Origin: DATARH01 sp036273175
GTDB lineage: Bacteria > Pseudomonadota > Alphaproteobacteria > ATCC43930 > CGMCC-115725
Assembly (NCBI GenBank): GCA_036273175.1
Contig: DASUIE010000136.1
Location: 1-8,202 of the forward strand
DNA: 8,202 bases
Direction: 5' to 3'
Position numbers and translations under genes: made by a program. Below, in pieces: positions 1 through 5,962 of the stretch (positions are counted from its first letter, which is position 1; each line of letters begins with the position of its first letter). The notes below the pieces were generated by a model that was not told the DNA's origin, did no database searches, and saw only the letters and a program-made list of their open reading frames with translations.

Positions 1-468
1 CGCGGCGAAGCGTACAAATTCTACGCCGAGGGCGTGACCCCGGCGGTCGGGCGGCTCTACAGCGCGATCAACGCCGAAAGGGTCGCGATCGCCGCCGCGC
101 TCGGCGCCGAGGTGCCGACCCTGGAGGACTGGTTCGCCCGCACCTACAACGTGCGCGGCGCGACGCTCTCCGAGACCTGCCAGCTTCTCACCGCGAACGC
201 GGACGGTCCCTACCAGGCGACCGGCACGCCAAGCTCCTGGACCCACAAGTACATCGCCGAGGACGTCCCGGTCGGGCTGATGCCGATGCGCGCGCTGGCC
301 GAGGCGGCCGGCGTGCCGTGCCCGGCGATCGACGCGGTGATCCGCCTCGCCTCGATCCTCGCCGGCACGGATTTCGGCGCCGACGCCCGTACCCTCGACC
401 GCATGGGCCTCGCCGGGATGGATGCCGCGACGATCAGGCAGACCCTGGCCGAAGGGTTCGTTCGGTAG
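1..468 (+). CDS. NAD/NADP octopine/nopaline dehydrogenase family protein, C-terminal part (5' truncated by window)
   Basis: The frame is open from the first base and ends at TAG 466-468, giving 155 residues of a protein whose NAD(P)-binding Rossmann domain lies upstream of the window. What is visible is the all-helical C-terminal domain of opine dehydrogenases: a start of the type FYAEGVTPAVGRLYSAINAER, then LGAEVPTLEDWF, and the conserved block THKYIAEDVPVGLMP (visible residues 81-95). This block carries the His and Asp typical of the family's substrate pocket. The end, RTLDRMGLAGM, is also typical. Family members reductively condense an amino acid with a 2-oxo acid using NAD(P)H, but many bacterial homologues have unknown substrates, and the pocket cannot be read for specificity here. 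The gene converges on the small membrane-protein gene, with 3 bp between the stop codons. The first ATG/GTG inside the window is not the true start. Confidence 0.85.
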   Translation, partial: RGEAYKFYAEGVTPAVGRLYSAINAERVAIAAALGAEVPTLEDWFARTYNVRGATLSETCQLLTANADGPYQATGTPSSWTHKYIAEDVPVGLMPMRALAEAAGVPCPAIDAVIRLASILAGTDFGADARTLDRMGLAGMDAATIRQTLAEGFVR

Positions 469-471
469 CGG

Positions 472-693
472 TCACTCGCGCAGCAGGGACAGCAGGCCCT
501 GGGCAACGCAGATCAGTACAAGGCCGAGGCCAAGTACGACAAAGGAACTCATGTGAACTTCGAACGGGTCGTTATCGACATACGACTCGTAGACGGGCGC
601 GATGACGCCGGTGGACATCGCGATGATGCCGAGATTGTTGAACGACATCGCGCCGAGCCTGACCCGTTCGTTGAAGATCATCCTTGAAGACAT
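472..693 (-). CDS. Small two-helix membrane protein of unknown function (73 aa)
   Basis: A 73-residue protein with a basic N-terminus (FNERVRLGA), a hydrophobic segment at about residues 14-35 (SFNNLGIIAMSTGVIAPVY), a short acidic linker (ESYVDNDPFE, about 36-45) and a second hydrophobic segment at about 49-71. This predicts an inner-membrane hairpin with the acidic loop on one side. The start ATG at 693 is preceded by GGAG with an 8-nt spacer, immediately after the stop of the crotonase gene. The intergenic gap is 13 bp, so the two are very probably one transcription unit. Short two-helix proteins with an N-terminal NER(V/I)(R/K)L and a mid-helix GxIAP pattern occur in many proteobacteria as hypothetical proteins; I cannot name a family or function. 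Coding status rests on the SD, the clean operon spacing and the amphipathic-free hydrophobic pattern. Confidence 0.7.
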   Translation of the reverse strand: MSSRMIFNERVRLGAMSFNNLGIIAMSTGVIAPVYESYVDNDPFEVHMSSFVVLGLGLVLICVAQGLLSLLRE

Positions 694-706
694 GGCCGTG
701 GCTCCG

Positions 707-1471
707 CTATCCCCGCCGTCCCTTCCGCGCCAGGAAGTCCTTGAACCCGTCGCGCGGATGCCCGGCGAGGAGCCAGGTGCCGCGCGCTTCGTCCTCGAGG
801 TCGTAGCGCTCGCGCCAGTTCATCCCCGCGCCTTCGTGCAGCAGCTTCTTGATGCCCCGCACCATCCGCGCGTCGTTCTTGGCGATCTGCTGGGCGATCT
901 CGACGCAGGTCTCGATCAGCCTCGCGGACGGCACGACCTGGTTCAACAGGCCGATGCGCTCCGCCTCCTCGGCGCCGACGGCGCGGCCGGTGTAAAGCAG
1001 CTCCTTGGCCTTGGGCCAGCCCACCGCCATCGGCAGGGACCAGGTCGAGTTGACCCGCCCATAGCTCGCGGCCAGAAACCGGAACTGCGACTTCTCGCAG
1101 CCGATGCGGAAATCGAGCGACGACGACAAGAGGGCGGCGCCGCCATAGGCGAGCCCGTTGATCGCGCCGATCAGCGGCTTCGAGTAGTCGGCGATATGCC
1201 AGCTGATCTCGCCGCGCCGCTCGGTGCGCCGGGCGAGTTCCTCCGACGACAAATCGGCCATCTCGTGGATGTCGGCGCCGGCGGAAAAGGCGCGGTCGCC
1301 GGCCCCGGTGATGATGACCGCCTTGACCGCGTCGTCGGCCTCCCACTCGGTCAGCGCCTGGTCAACCTCCTGCATCAGCGGAAAGCTCAGCGCATTGAGC
1401 TTGTCGGGGCGATTCAGCGTGACGATCGCGGCCCCGTCGACGCGCTCGGCAATGATGAATTCGTAAGCCAT
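707..1471 (-). CDS. Crotonase (enoyl-CoA hydratase/isomerase) superfamily protein lacking both canonical catalytic glutamates
   Basis: A 254-residue protein, the usual length for a single-domain crotonase. The ATG at 1471 has AGGAG 9 nt upstream. Family landmarks in order: VTLNRPDKLNAL (17-28), the first oxyanion-hole loop AFSAGADI (61-68), KPLIGAINGLAYGG (98-111) with the second oxyanion-hole glycine at Gly111, LLYTGRAVGAEEAERIGLLNQVV (158-180), and a C-terminal trimerisation region. Against rat mitochondrial enoyl-CoA hydratase (alignment by eye from memory), the general acid/base residues Glu144 and Glu164 correspond to Leu114 and Ala134. A standard hydratase mechanism is therefore unlikely. 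The preserved oxyanion hole argues it still binds and polarises an acyl-CoA thioester. Isomerase, hydrolase, decarboxylase or C-C lyase activity is possible, as crotonase members with relocated catalytic residues are known. It is co-transcribed with the small membrane protein downstream and divergent from the PEP mutase-like/CoA-transferase pair. Confidence 0.9.
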   Translation of the reverse strand: MAYEFIIAERVDGAAIVTLNRPDKLNALSFPLMQEVDQALTEWEADDAVKAVIITGAGDRAFSAGADIHEMADLSSEELARRTERRGEISWHIADYSKPLIGAINGLAYGGAALLSSSLDFRIGCEKSQFRFLAASYGRVNSTWSLPMAVGWPKAKELLYTGRAVGAEEAERIGLLNQVVPSARLIETCVEIAQQIAKNDARMVRGIKKLLHEGAGMNWRERYDLEDEARGTWLLAGHPRDGFKDFLARKGRRG

Positions 1472-1546
1472 CGTCGGCACTCCTTTCCCCGCGCGGATGC
1501 TGCCCGATAGTATCAGCCTCGGCGATGGACGCCAGGGAGACAGGGC
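1472..1546. promoter_or_regulatory. Divergent intergenic region between crotonase and PEP mutase-family genes
   Basis: These 75 bp must hold the start signals of both flanking units unless they are read from further away. Both SD sequences are inside: AGGAG for the minus-strand gene and GGGAG (1535-1539) for the plus-strand gene. The only AT-rich core is GATAGTATC at 1506-1514, a short odd palindrome. It gives a -10-like TACTAT on the minus strand (1507-1512) and TAGTAT on the plus strand. No convincing -35 box (TTGACA-like) stands 16-18 bp away in either direction, so the promoter assignment is tentative. Confidence 0.35.
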
Positions 1547-2371
1547 ATGCGCACCCAGATGGAAAAGGCGCTGCTGTTCCGCGAGCTGCACGACCGGCCG
1601 GGGACGTTCATCATCCCCAACCCGTGGGACGCCGGCACGGCGCGTCTCCTCGCCTCCTGCGGCTTCGAGGCGCTGGCGACGACAAGCCTCGGTCTCGCCA
1701 ATATTCACGGCCGCGGCACGGTCAGCGCCGACGAGATTATCGAAAACGCCCGGACGATCGCCGCCGCGACCGATCTGCCGACCAACGGCGATCTCGAAAA
1801 CTGCGGCGCCGACGAGCCGGAGGAAGCGGCGAAGCTGATCCCGCGCGCCAGCGAAGCCGGGTTGGCCGGCGGTTCGATCGAGGACTTCACCGGGGACCGG
1901 TCCAACCCGATCTACGGCTTCAACCTCGCCGTCGAGCGGGTCCACGCCGCGGTCGAGGCGGCGAAACGGCTGCCGATCCCGTTCGTGCTGACGGCGCGCG
2001 CCGAGCAGCTGATCCACGGCAGCACCGATCTCGACGCGACGATCCGCCGGCTGCAGGCCTTCGAGCAGGCCGGCGCCGATGTGCTCTACGCGCCGGGGCT
2101 GCGGACGCTCGACCAGATCCGCACCGTGGTCTCGTCGGTCGGCAAGCCGGTCAACGTCGTGATGACGCACGCCGACCCCTCGCTGACCCGCGATCAGCTC
2201 GCGGAAGCGGGCGTCAAGCGGATCAGCATCGGCGGCAGCGGCTCGCGCTTCGCCCTCAACGCCTTCATGGCGGCGGCCCGCGAGATGGCCGAGCGCGGCA
2301 CCTTCACCTTTGTCGGCGAGAACCCGCCGTGGAGCACGCTGTTGGACGGGTTCGCCAAGGGCCGAGGTTGA
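1547..2371 (+). CDS. Isocitrate lyase/phosphoenolpyruvate mutase superfamily protein
   Basis: A 274-residue single TIM-barrel protein. The ATG at 1547 is preceded by GGAG (1536-1539) with a 7-nt spacer. Characteristic stretches are IIPNPWDAGTARLLASCGFEALATTSLGLA (22-51), NGDLEN (80-85) with the likely Mg2+-coordinating Asp82, GGSIEDFTGD (108-117) with Glu112, the barrel strand FVLTARAE (146-153), AGADVLYAPGL, and VKRISIGG near the end. Members cleave or form C-C or P-C bonds of 2-oxo/2-hydroxy acids through an enolate stabilised by Mg2+ (PEP mutase, methylisocitrate lyase, 2,3-dimethylmalate lyase, oxaloacetate hydrolase). The KKCGH-type catalytic cysteine loop of isocitrate and 2-methylisocitrate lyases is absent: the segment after SIEDFTGD runs through NPIYGFN. 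It is therefore not a glyoxylate-cycle or methylcitrate-cycle lyase. It sits 42 bp upstream of the CaiB gene, probably in the same operon. The substrate is unknown. Confidence 0.88.
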   Translation: MRTQMEKALLFRELHDRPGTFIIPNPWDAGTARLLASCGFEALATTSLGLANIHGRGTVSADEIIENARTIAAATDLPTNGDLENCGADEPEEAAKLIPRASEAGLAGGSIEDFTGDRSNPIYGFNLAVERVHAAVEAAKRLPIPFVLTARAEQLIHGSTDLDATIRRLQAFEQAGADVLYAPGLRTLDQIRTVVSSVGKPVNVVMTHADPSLTRDQLAEAGVKRISIGGSGSRFALNAFMAAAREMAERGTFTFVGENPPWSTLLDGFAKGRG

Positions 2372-2413
2372 GTGCAATATGACCGCACACGGCGATCTTG
2401 CGGAGGGATGGAC

Positions 2414-3565
2414 ATGGTCGGCAGTCTCGAAGGCATCCGGGTGCTTGAGCTGGCGCGGTATCAGGCGGGCCCGCGGGGCGGCATGATCCTTTCCGACCTT
2501 GGCGCCGAGGTCGTCAAGATCGAGAAGCTGGGCGGCGAGGAGACTCGAAAGTCCGAGCCGCTGGTGCGCGGGCAGAGCGTTTATTTCGCCGTCTACAACC
2601 GCGGCAAGAAAAGCCTCTGCCTCGACATGCGTACGCCGCGCGGCAAGGAGATCTTCGCCGCGCTGGTGCCGACCGCCGACATCGTGCTGCAGAATTTCCG
2701 CCCCGGCGTCATGGACCAGATGGGGTTCGGCTATGAGCGGCTGTGCGAGCTGAAGCGCGACATCATCCTCGTCTCGGTCTCCGGTTTCGGGCAATACGGC
2801 CCGTATCGCGACCGCCCGGCCTTCGATCCGCTCGGCCAGGCGATGAGCGGGCTGATGAGCCTGACCGGCGCGCCGGTGGGCCAGCCGCTCGGCGCGGCGA
2901 CCTCGCTCGTCGACCGCTATACCGCGCTCCACGCGACGATCGGCACCCTCGCCGCGCTGCGCCACCGCGACCGCACCGGCGAGGGGCAGGTGGTCGATTG
3001 CTGCCTCTTGGATTCGGCGCTGACGATGGTCGAAATCCCGACCTCGTACTACCTCGCCACCGGCCAGGAGGGCGGCGAGGCCGGCCGCCCGCCCTACAAG
3101 GCCAAGGACGGGTACGTCGTCATCTCGGCCTCGGGGCGCGAGATGGCGACGCGCCTCATCCGCATCGCCACCGGCGACGACAGCGCCAACGCCGCCGGCT
3201 ATACGAGCCGGGTCGGACAGGACGACCCGCGCCGCGTCGCGGTCCGCAAATGGTGCGCGGAGAATACCGTCGACGACATCGTCAAGACGCTGCTCGCCGC
3301 GGAAATCCCGGTCGCGCCGGTCAAGACGATCCCGCAGGTCGCGGAAGACCCGCATCTGTGGGAGCGCGAGATGCTGGTAAAGATGCCCGACGCGCTCGCC
3401 GGCGAAATCCACGTCCCCGGCGCGACGATCAAGATGTCGAAGACGCCAGGCCGCGTCGGCCACGTGCCGACCCCCGGCGAGCCCACCGACGAGGTGCTCT
3501 CCGGCCTCCTCGGCTATAGCCGCGCCACCCTCGCAGAGCTGCGCGAAGCGAATGTGATCGGGTAG
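2414..3565 (+). CDS. CaiB/BaiF family (class III) CoA-transferase
   Basis: A 383-residue protein that transfers CoA between an acyl-CoA donor and a carboxylic acid, without the covalent enzyme-CoA glutamyl route of class I enzymes. ATG 2414 is chosen because GGAGG at 2402-2406 lies 7 nt upstream. An in-frame GTG at 2372 overlaps nothing useful and ATG 2408 is too close to the SD. Landmarks: LEGIRVLELARYQAGP (5-20), whose Gln17 matches the CoA-binding Gln of formyl-CoA transferase; LGAEVVKIE (29-37); NRGKKSLCLDM (62-72); VLQNFRPGVMDQMG (91-104); and SLVDRYTALHA (164-174). Asp167 aligns with the catalytic Asp169 of Oxalobacter formyl-CoA:oxalate CoA-transferase (by eye). C-terminal IPVAPVKTIPQVAEDPHL is the usual small-domain signature. 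The fold is an interlocked dimer in known members. Substrates cannot be deduced. The gene ends 139 bp before a convergent gene. Confidence 0.92.
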   Translation: MVGSLEGIRVLELARYQAGPRGGMILSDLGAEVVKIEKLGGEETRKSEPLVRGQSVYFAVYNRGKKSLCLDMRTPRGKEIFAALVPTADIVLQNFRPGVMDQMGFGYERLCELKRDIILVSVSGFGQYGPYRDRPAFDPLGQAMSGLMSLTGAPVGQPLGAATSLVDRYTALHATIGTLAALRHRDRTGEGQVVDCCLLDSALTMVEIPTSYYLATGQEGGEAGRPPYKAKDGYVVISASGREMATRLIRIATGDDSANAAGYTSRVGQDDPRRVAVRKWCAENTVDDIVKTLLAAEIPVAPVKTIPQVAEDPHLWEREMLVKMPDALAGEIHVPGATIKMSKTPGRVGHVPTPGEPTDEVLSGLLGYSRATLAELREANVIG

Positions 3566-3643
3566 GTCAGCCCGCCGTCAGCTCGGAAAGCGGCCGCGGC
3601 GGAATTTCGATACCGGAAGCCCGATTGCGCAAAACGATGGTCG

Positions 3644-3690
3644 AAAAAAGGCGCCGGCCCGGCCGCCGGATGTTCGGGCAGCCGGGCCGG
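3644..3690 (-). terminator. Intrinsic terminator of the papain-like gene
   Basis: The arms CCGGCCCGGC (3654-3663) and GCCGGGCCGG (3681-3690) form a perfect 10-bp GC stem with a 17-nt loop. Read on the minus strand, the stem is followed after 4 nt by six T residues (A run at 3644-3649 on the plus strand). It lies 14 bp beyond the stop codon of the minus-strand gene ending at 3705. There is no T run on the plus-strand side, so for the convergent CaiB gene it is at best a weak or rho-assisted terminator. Confidence 0.88.
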
Positions 3691-3704
3691 TCGTCCGATC
3701 GCGG

Positions 3705-4448
3705 CTAGGCTACCGCGGTCCCGACATCCTTGAGGTCGGCTTCGAGCTGGGCAAAGTTAAACCCTTGCGCAAAGCCCGCGGTGCGTGCTTCGGGAGGCAG
3801 TATCGCGTAGGCCTCGTCGACGCACTCGTCCCACCAGCCCCATGTGGCCTTCTGCGTCTTGCCCCAGGTCAGCACGGTGACGCCCTCCGCGTCGTAGGCC
3901 ACGGCATAGACCGCATGCCCGTCCTGGGTGAGAGTCCCCGGCGTCCAGGTCTTGCCCGCGTTGAAGTCCGACAGGCAGTTTTGTTGGACCTGGAACCCCA
4001 GATACACGCCGCCGAACAGCTGGATGGATTGCTGGATCCGCTGATGGCTTTTGGTGTCGATCTTGGCATAGGCCAGGATCTTGTCGCTGGCCACGGCGTG
4101 CTTGCGCCAGTAGTTCAGCACGTTGAGCTCGACCAGGCCGCTGTCGACACCGCCGGTCAGGCGCATGTAAAGATTGACCACGTCGCGCCGCGGCATGATC
4201 CGCTTATGGCCGATCAGCCCGGAAAACGTCGTGATCGCGTGCGCCAGCGCCGCGATCGTGCAGTCGCCCAAGGTGTCGTTCCCATCGATCGGAAACAGCT
4301 CGGTCGGGTCGCTGATGTGCAGCTTGGCGTAGACCTGATCGAGCACGTTATACGCCGGCGGCGGGGCCGCGAGCTCAGGTGTCAGATAGTCCTTGAACCG
4401 TAAGGTGCGATAGTCGTTGATCGGGGGGTGTTTTCCGAAGCGTTGCAT
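3705..4448 (-). CDS. Papain-like cysteine peptidase-fold protein of uncharacterised family
   Basis: A 247-residue protein. ATG 4448 has a strong AAGGAG 8 nt upstream; an in-frame TTG at 4496 is ignored because it lies upstream of that SD. After an N-terminal GKHPPINDYRTLRFKDYL (5-22) comes GNDTLGDCTIAALAH (56-70), resembling the helix start that bears the papain nucleophile, here Cys63. Then LNVLNYWRKHAV (108-119), FGGVYLGFQV (145-154), and GHAVYAVAYD (177-186) with His178 as the probable general base. VLTWGKTQKATWGWWDE (192-208) resembles the post-His strand of papain, but the papain catalytic Asn position is not Asn. No signal peptide or membrane segment is seen, so it is likely cytoplasmic, or released by lysis if phage-derived. 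Proteins of this plan are scattered in soil bacteria and phage-related contigs as hypotheticals; that is recollection, not a search. It is monocistronic and has noticeably less G/C-extreme codons than its neighbours, consistent with transfer. Protease or transferase activity is unproven. Confidence 0.8.
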   Translation of the reverse strand: MQRFGKHPPINDYRTLRFKDYLTPELAAPPPAYNVLDQVYAKLHISDPTELFPIDGNDTLGDCTIAALAHAITTFSGLIGHKRIMPRRDVVNLYMRLTGGVDSGLVELNVLNYWRKHAVASDKILAYAKIDTKSHQRIQQSIQLFGGVYLGFQVQQNCLSDFNAGKTWTPGTLTQDGHAVYAVAYDAEGVTVLTWGKTQKATWGWWDECVDEAYAILPPEARTAGFAQGFNFAQLEADLKDVGTAVA

Positions 4449-4557
4449 TTGGCGTACTCCTTCACCTGGAATCAAAGTTTCTGTGAACACCGTCAACGCG
4501 CGTCGGTCATGACATTCTGTCTTATCGCCTCCTGTCAGAGGTTGAACCTGCGGTCGG

Positions 4558-4578
4558 TGATCGCCCAGGCGGCGATGA
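4558..4578. promoter_or_regulatory. Inverted repeat TGATCGCC-N5-GGCGATGA, possible operator
   Basis: ATCGCC (4560-4565) and GGCGAT (4571-4576) are perfect inverted arms around a 5-bp spacer, with flanking T and A also symmetric. A third direct copy, TTATCGCC, lies at 4522-4529. The site is about 110 bp upstream of the papain-like start codon, which suits an operator. However, GGCGAT-type hexamers are frequent in this GC-rich DNA, so chance is a real alternative. Confidence 0.25.
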
Positions 4579-4658
4579 CACTCGTGGCCGCGGTGGCCGG
4601 TCGAGCCTTTAAGGCAGCACGAACGCCCGCCGCCACGAATCGCTCTTGGGGGAACCCG

Positions 4659-4684
4659 GGAACGGAATTAAAGATAAGGTCGTC
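4659..4684 (+). promoter_or_regulatory. Possible ECF (EcfG-type) sigma promoter motif
   Basis: GGAAC (4659-4663), a 17-bp spacer, then CGTC (4681-4684). The alphaproteobacterial general-stress sigma factor EcfG is known to favour GGAAC-N16/17-CGTT, so the match is 8 of 9 defined positions. It points rightward, where no plus-strand gene is visible and the next gene is antisense. It would therefore have to drive a non-coding or antisense RNA, or it is a chance match. Confidence 0.22.
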
Positions 4685-4793
4685 GATATGATTTCGCCGG
4701 ACATACCACGCACTCCCCGTCGTGGATCAGCCTCGCCTTTTACGTGGGCGTCCGGTTTTGCCGGCGCAAGGAATTTTCACCGCGAATTGAATC

Positions 4794-4823
4794 AAAAAAT
4801 TAACGCCCCCCAGAAGGGGTGCG
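4794..4823 (-). terminator. Intrinsic terminator of the acyl-CoA dehydrogenase operon
   Basis: CGCCCCCC (4804-4811) and GGGGTGCG (4816-4823) form an 8-bp stem with one A-G mismatch and a 4-nt loop. On the minus strand the stem is followed by TTAATTTTTT. It lies 11 bp past the stop codon at 4835, at the downstream end of the two-gene operon. Confidence 0.8.
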
Positions 4824-4834
4824 GCGGGGCCCGG

Positions 4835-5962
4835 TCAGCTCACCGCCGCCGCCAGGCGCGACAAATGGTGGGTGATGTCGCCGAAGCTGTGCTCGATGAC
4901 CATCGCGCGGCGGAAATAGTGGCCGACCGCGTATTCGTCGGTCATGCCGATGCCGCCGTGGAGCTGCACCGCGTTCTGCGAGACGAACCTGGCGGCCTGG
5001 CCGATGCCGACCTTGACGGTCGAGAAGGCGTGGGCGCGCGCGGCCGAGTCCTCTTCGTCGAGCCGCACGGCGGCGAGGAATTCGAGGCTGCGTCCTTGCT
5101 CCAGCGCCATCATCATCTCGGTCGCGCGGTGCTGCAGCGCCTGGTTGGCGCCGATCGGCTTGCCGAATTGCTGGCGGGTCTTCAGGTACTCGACGGTCAT
5201 CGCCAGCATTGTCTCCATGCCCCCGACCGCCTCGGCCGCGGTCGCGGCGATGCCGGCCTCGACCACGCGCTCGACGACCCCGAGCCCCGCCCCCGCGTCG
5301 CCGAGCAACTCGCCGTCGACGCCGCTCAGCGAGACCTCCGCGGCACGCGTGCCGTCGCGCATCCTGTAGGCGCGGCGCGCGACGCCATTGGCGCCGGCAT
5401 CGACGAGAAACAGCGAAATACCGTCGGGGTCGTCGCGCTCGCCGGCGGTGCGCGCGCTGACGACGAGCTTGTCGGCGGTGTCGCCGTGCACCACGACGCT
5501 CTTGCCACCGTCGAGCCGCCAGCCGCCGCCCGCCTTCTTCGCGGTGGTCAGCACGTCGGGCAAGTCGTAGCGCGCCTGCCGCTCGCCGTGGGCGAAGGCC
5601 ATGCGCAGCGCGCCTTCGGCGATCCGCGGCAGTAACGCCGATTTCTGCGCGTCGCCGGCGGCGAGCCGCAGCGCCGTGCCGCACAGGATCACGGTCGCGA
5701 GATACGGTTCCAGCGCCAGCACCCGGCCGATCCCCTCCATGACCAGCATCGTCTCGACCGGGCCGCCGCCGAAGCCGCCATGCTCCTCGGCGAACGGCAG
5801 GCCGAGAAGGCCGAGCTCGGCGTATTGCGCCCAGAGCGCCCGGCTGAACCCGTCCGGTTCGGCCATGTAGCCCTTGCGCTTGTCGAACGGATAGGTATCG
5901 GCGAGCAGCCGGTCGACGCTTTCCTTTAACAGGCGCTGCTCTTCGCTGAACTCGAAATCCAT
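4835..5962 (-). CDS. Acyl-CoA dehydrogenase, probable FAD-binding partner subunit of a heteromeric enzyme
   Basis: A 375-residue protein with the acyl-CoA dehydrogenase layout: an N-terminal helical domain starting MDFEFSEEQRLLKESV, a degenerate central beta domain (about 120-230), and a C-terminal four-helix domain. The C-terminal domain carries YLKTRQQFGKPI (259-270, the Arg/Gln FAD-contact motif) and QLHGGIGMTDEYAVGHYFRR (333-352, contacts to FAD across the dimer interface). The final helix reads EHSFGDITHHLSRLA rather than the YEGTxxIQR form, so the MCAD-type catalytic Glu is absent. The helix-G region (VVERVVEAGIAATAAE) does not place a Glu at the isovaleryl-CoA dehydrogenase position by eye. 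The start ATG (5962) overlaps the upstream TGA in TGATG with only a weak SD, implying translational coupling and near-equal synthesis with the upstream dehydrogenase. It is probably the non-catalytic or FAD-supplying half of an alpha2beta2 enzyme. Confidence 0.9.
   Translation of the reverse strand: MDFEFSEEQRLLKESVDRLLADTYPFDKRKGYMAEPDGFSRALWAQYAELGLLGLPFAEEHGGFGGGPVETMLVMEGIGRVLALEPYLATVILCGTALRLAAGDAQKSALLPRIAEGALRMAFAHGERQARYDLPDVLTTAKKAGGGWRLDGGKSVVVHGDTADKLVVSARTAGERDDPDGISLFLVDAGANGVARRAYRMRDGTRAAEVSLSGVDGELLGDAGAGLGVVERVVEAGIAATAAEAVGGMETMLAMTVEYLKTRQQFGKPIGANQALQHRATEMMMALEQGRSLEFLAAVRLDEEDSAARAHAFSTVKVGIGQAARFVSQNAVQLHGGIGMTDEYAVGHYFRRAMVIEHSFGDITHHLSRLAAAVS

Larger units (their letters stand above)
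4449..4793. other. Gene-free region upstream of the papain-like gene
   Basis: This is the longest stretch without a credible gene. On the minus strand it holds the leader of the papain-like gene: the SD AAGGAG and a TTGACG (-35-like) at about 4487-4492, with no good -10 at the right distance. It also contains three TNATCGCC octamers (4522-4529, 4558-4565, and inverted at 4571-4578) and a GGAAC-N17-CGTC motif pointing rightward (4659-4684). The right half has AT-rich patches (about 4664-4690 and 4770-4800) unlike the rest of the window. Short frames here lack an SD and recognisable protein features. Confidence 0.6.

Noticed and set aside
2372..2413. An earlier GTG start for the CoA-transferase at 2372.
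   Set aside because: It lacks an SD, and the added residues do not match family N-termini; GGAGG at 2402-2406 is ideally spaced for ATG 2414.
707..3463. A 918-codon open frame on the minus strand, in frame with the crotonase and spanning the two plus-strand genes.
   Set aside because: Upstream of 1471 the translation is Arg/Asp/Ala-rich low-complexity antisense to two clearly recognised enzymes. The crotonase has its own SD and a canonical N-terminus. This is a high-GC shadow frame.
3571..3598. Inverted CCGCCG/CGGCGG arms just after the CoA-transferase stop as a plus-strand terminator.
   Set aside because: Short 6-bp arms in GC-rich DNA with no T run following; not a convincing intrinsic terminator.
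4509..4691. A possible 60-residue plus-strand ORF with a hydrophobic N-terminal half in the gene-free region.
   Set aside because: No SD before the ATG, no recognisable features, and it overlaps the leader of the minus-strand gene. Not supported as coding.
4646..5635. A 329-codon plus-strand open frame starting near the EcfG-like motif.
   Set aside because: Mostly antisense to the dehydrogenase, with His/Arg/Ala-rich composition typical of antisense frames in GC-rich DNA; no SD or domain.
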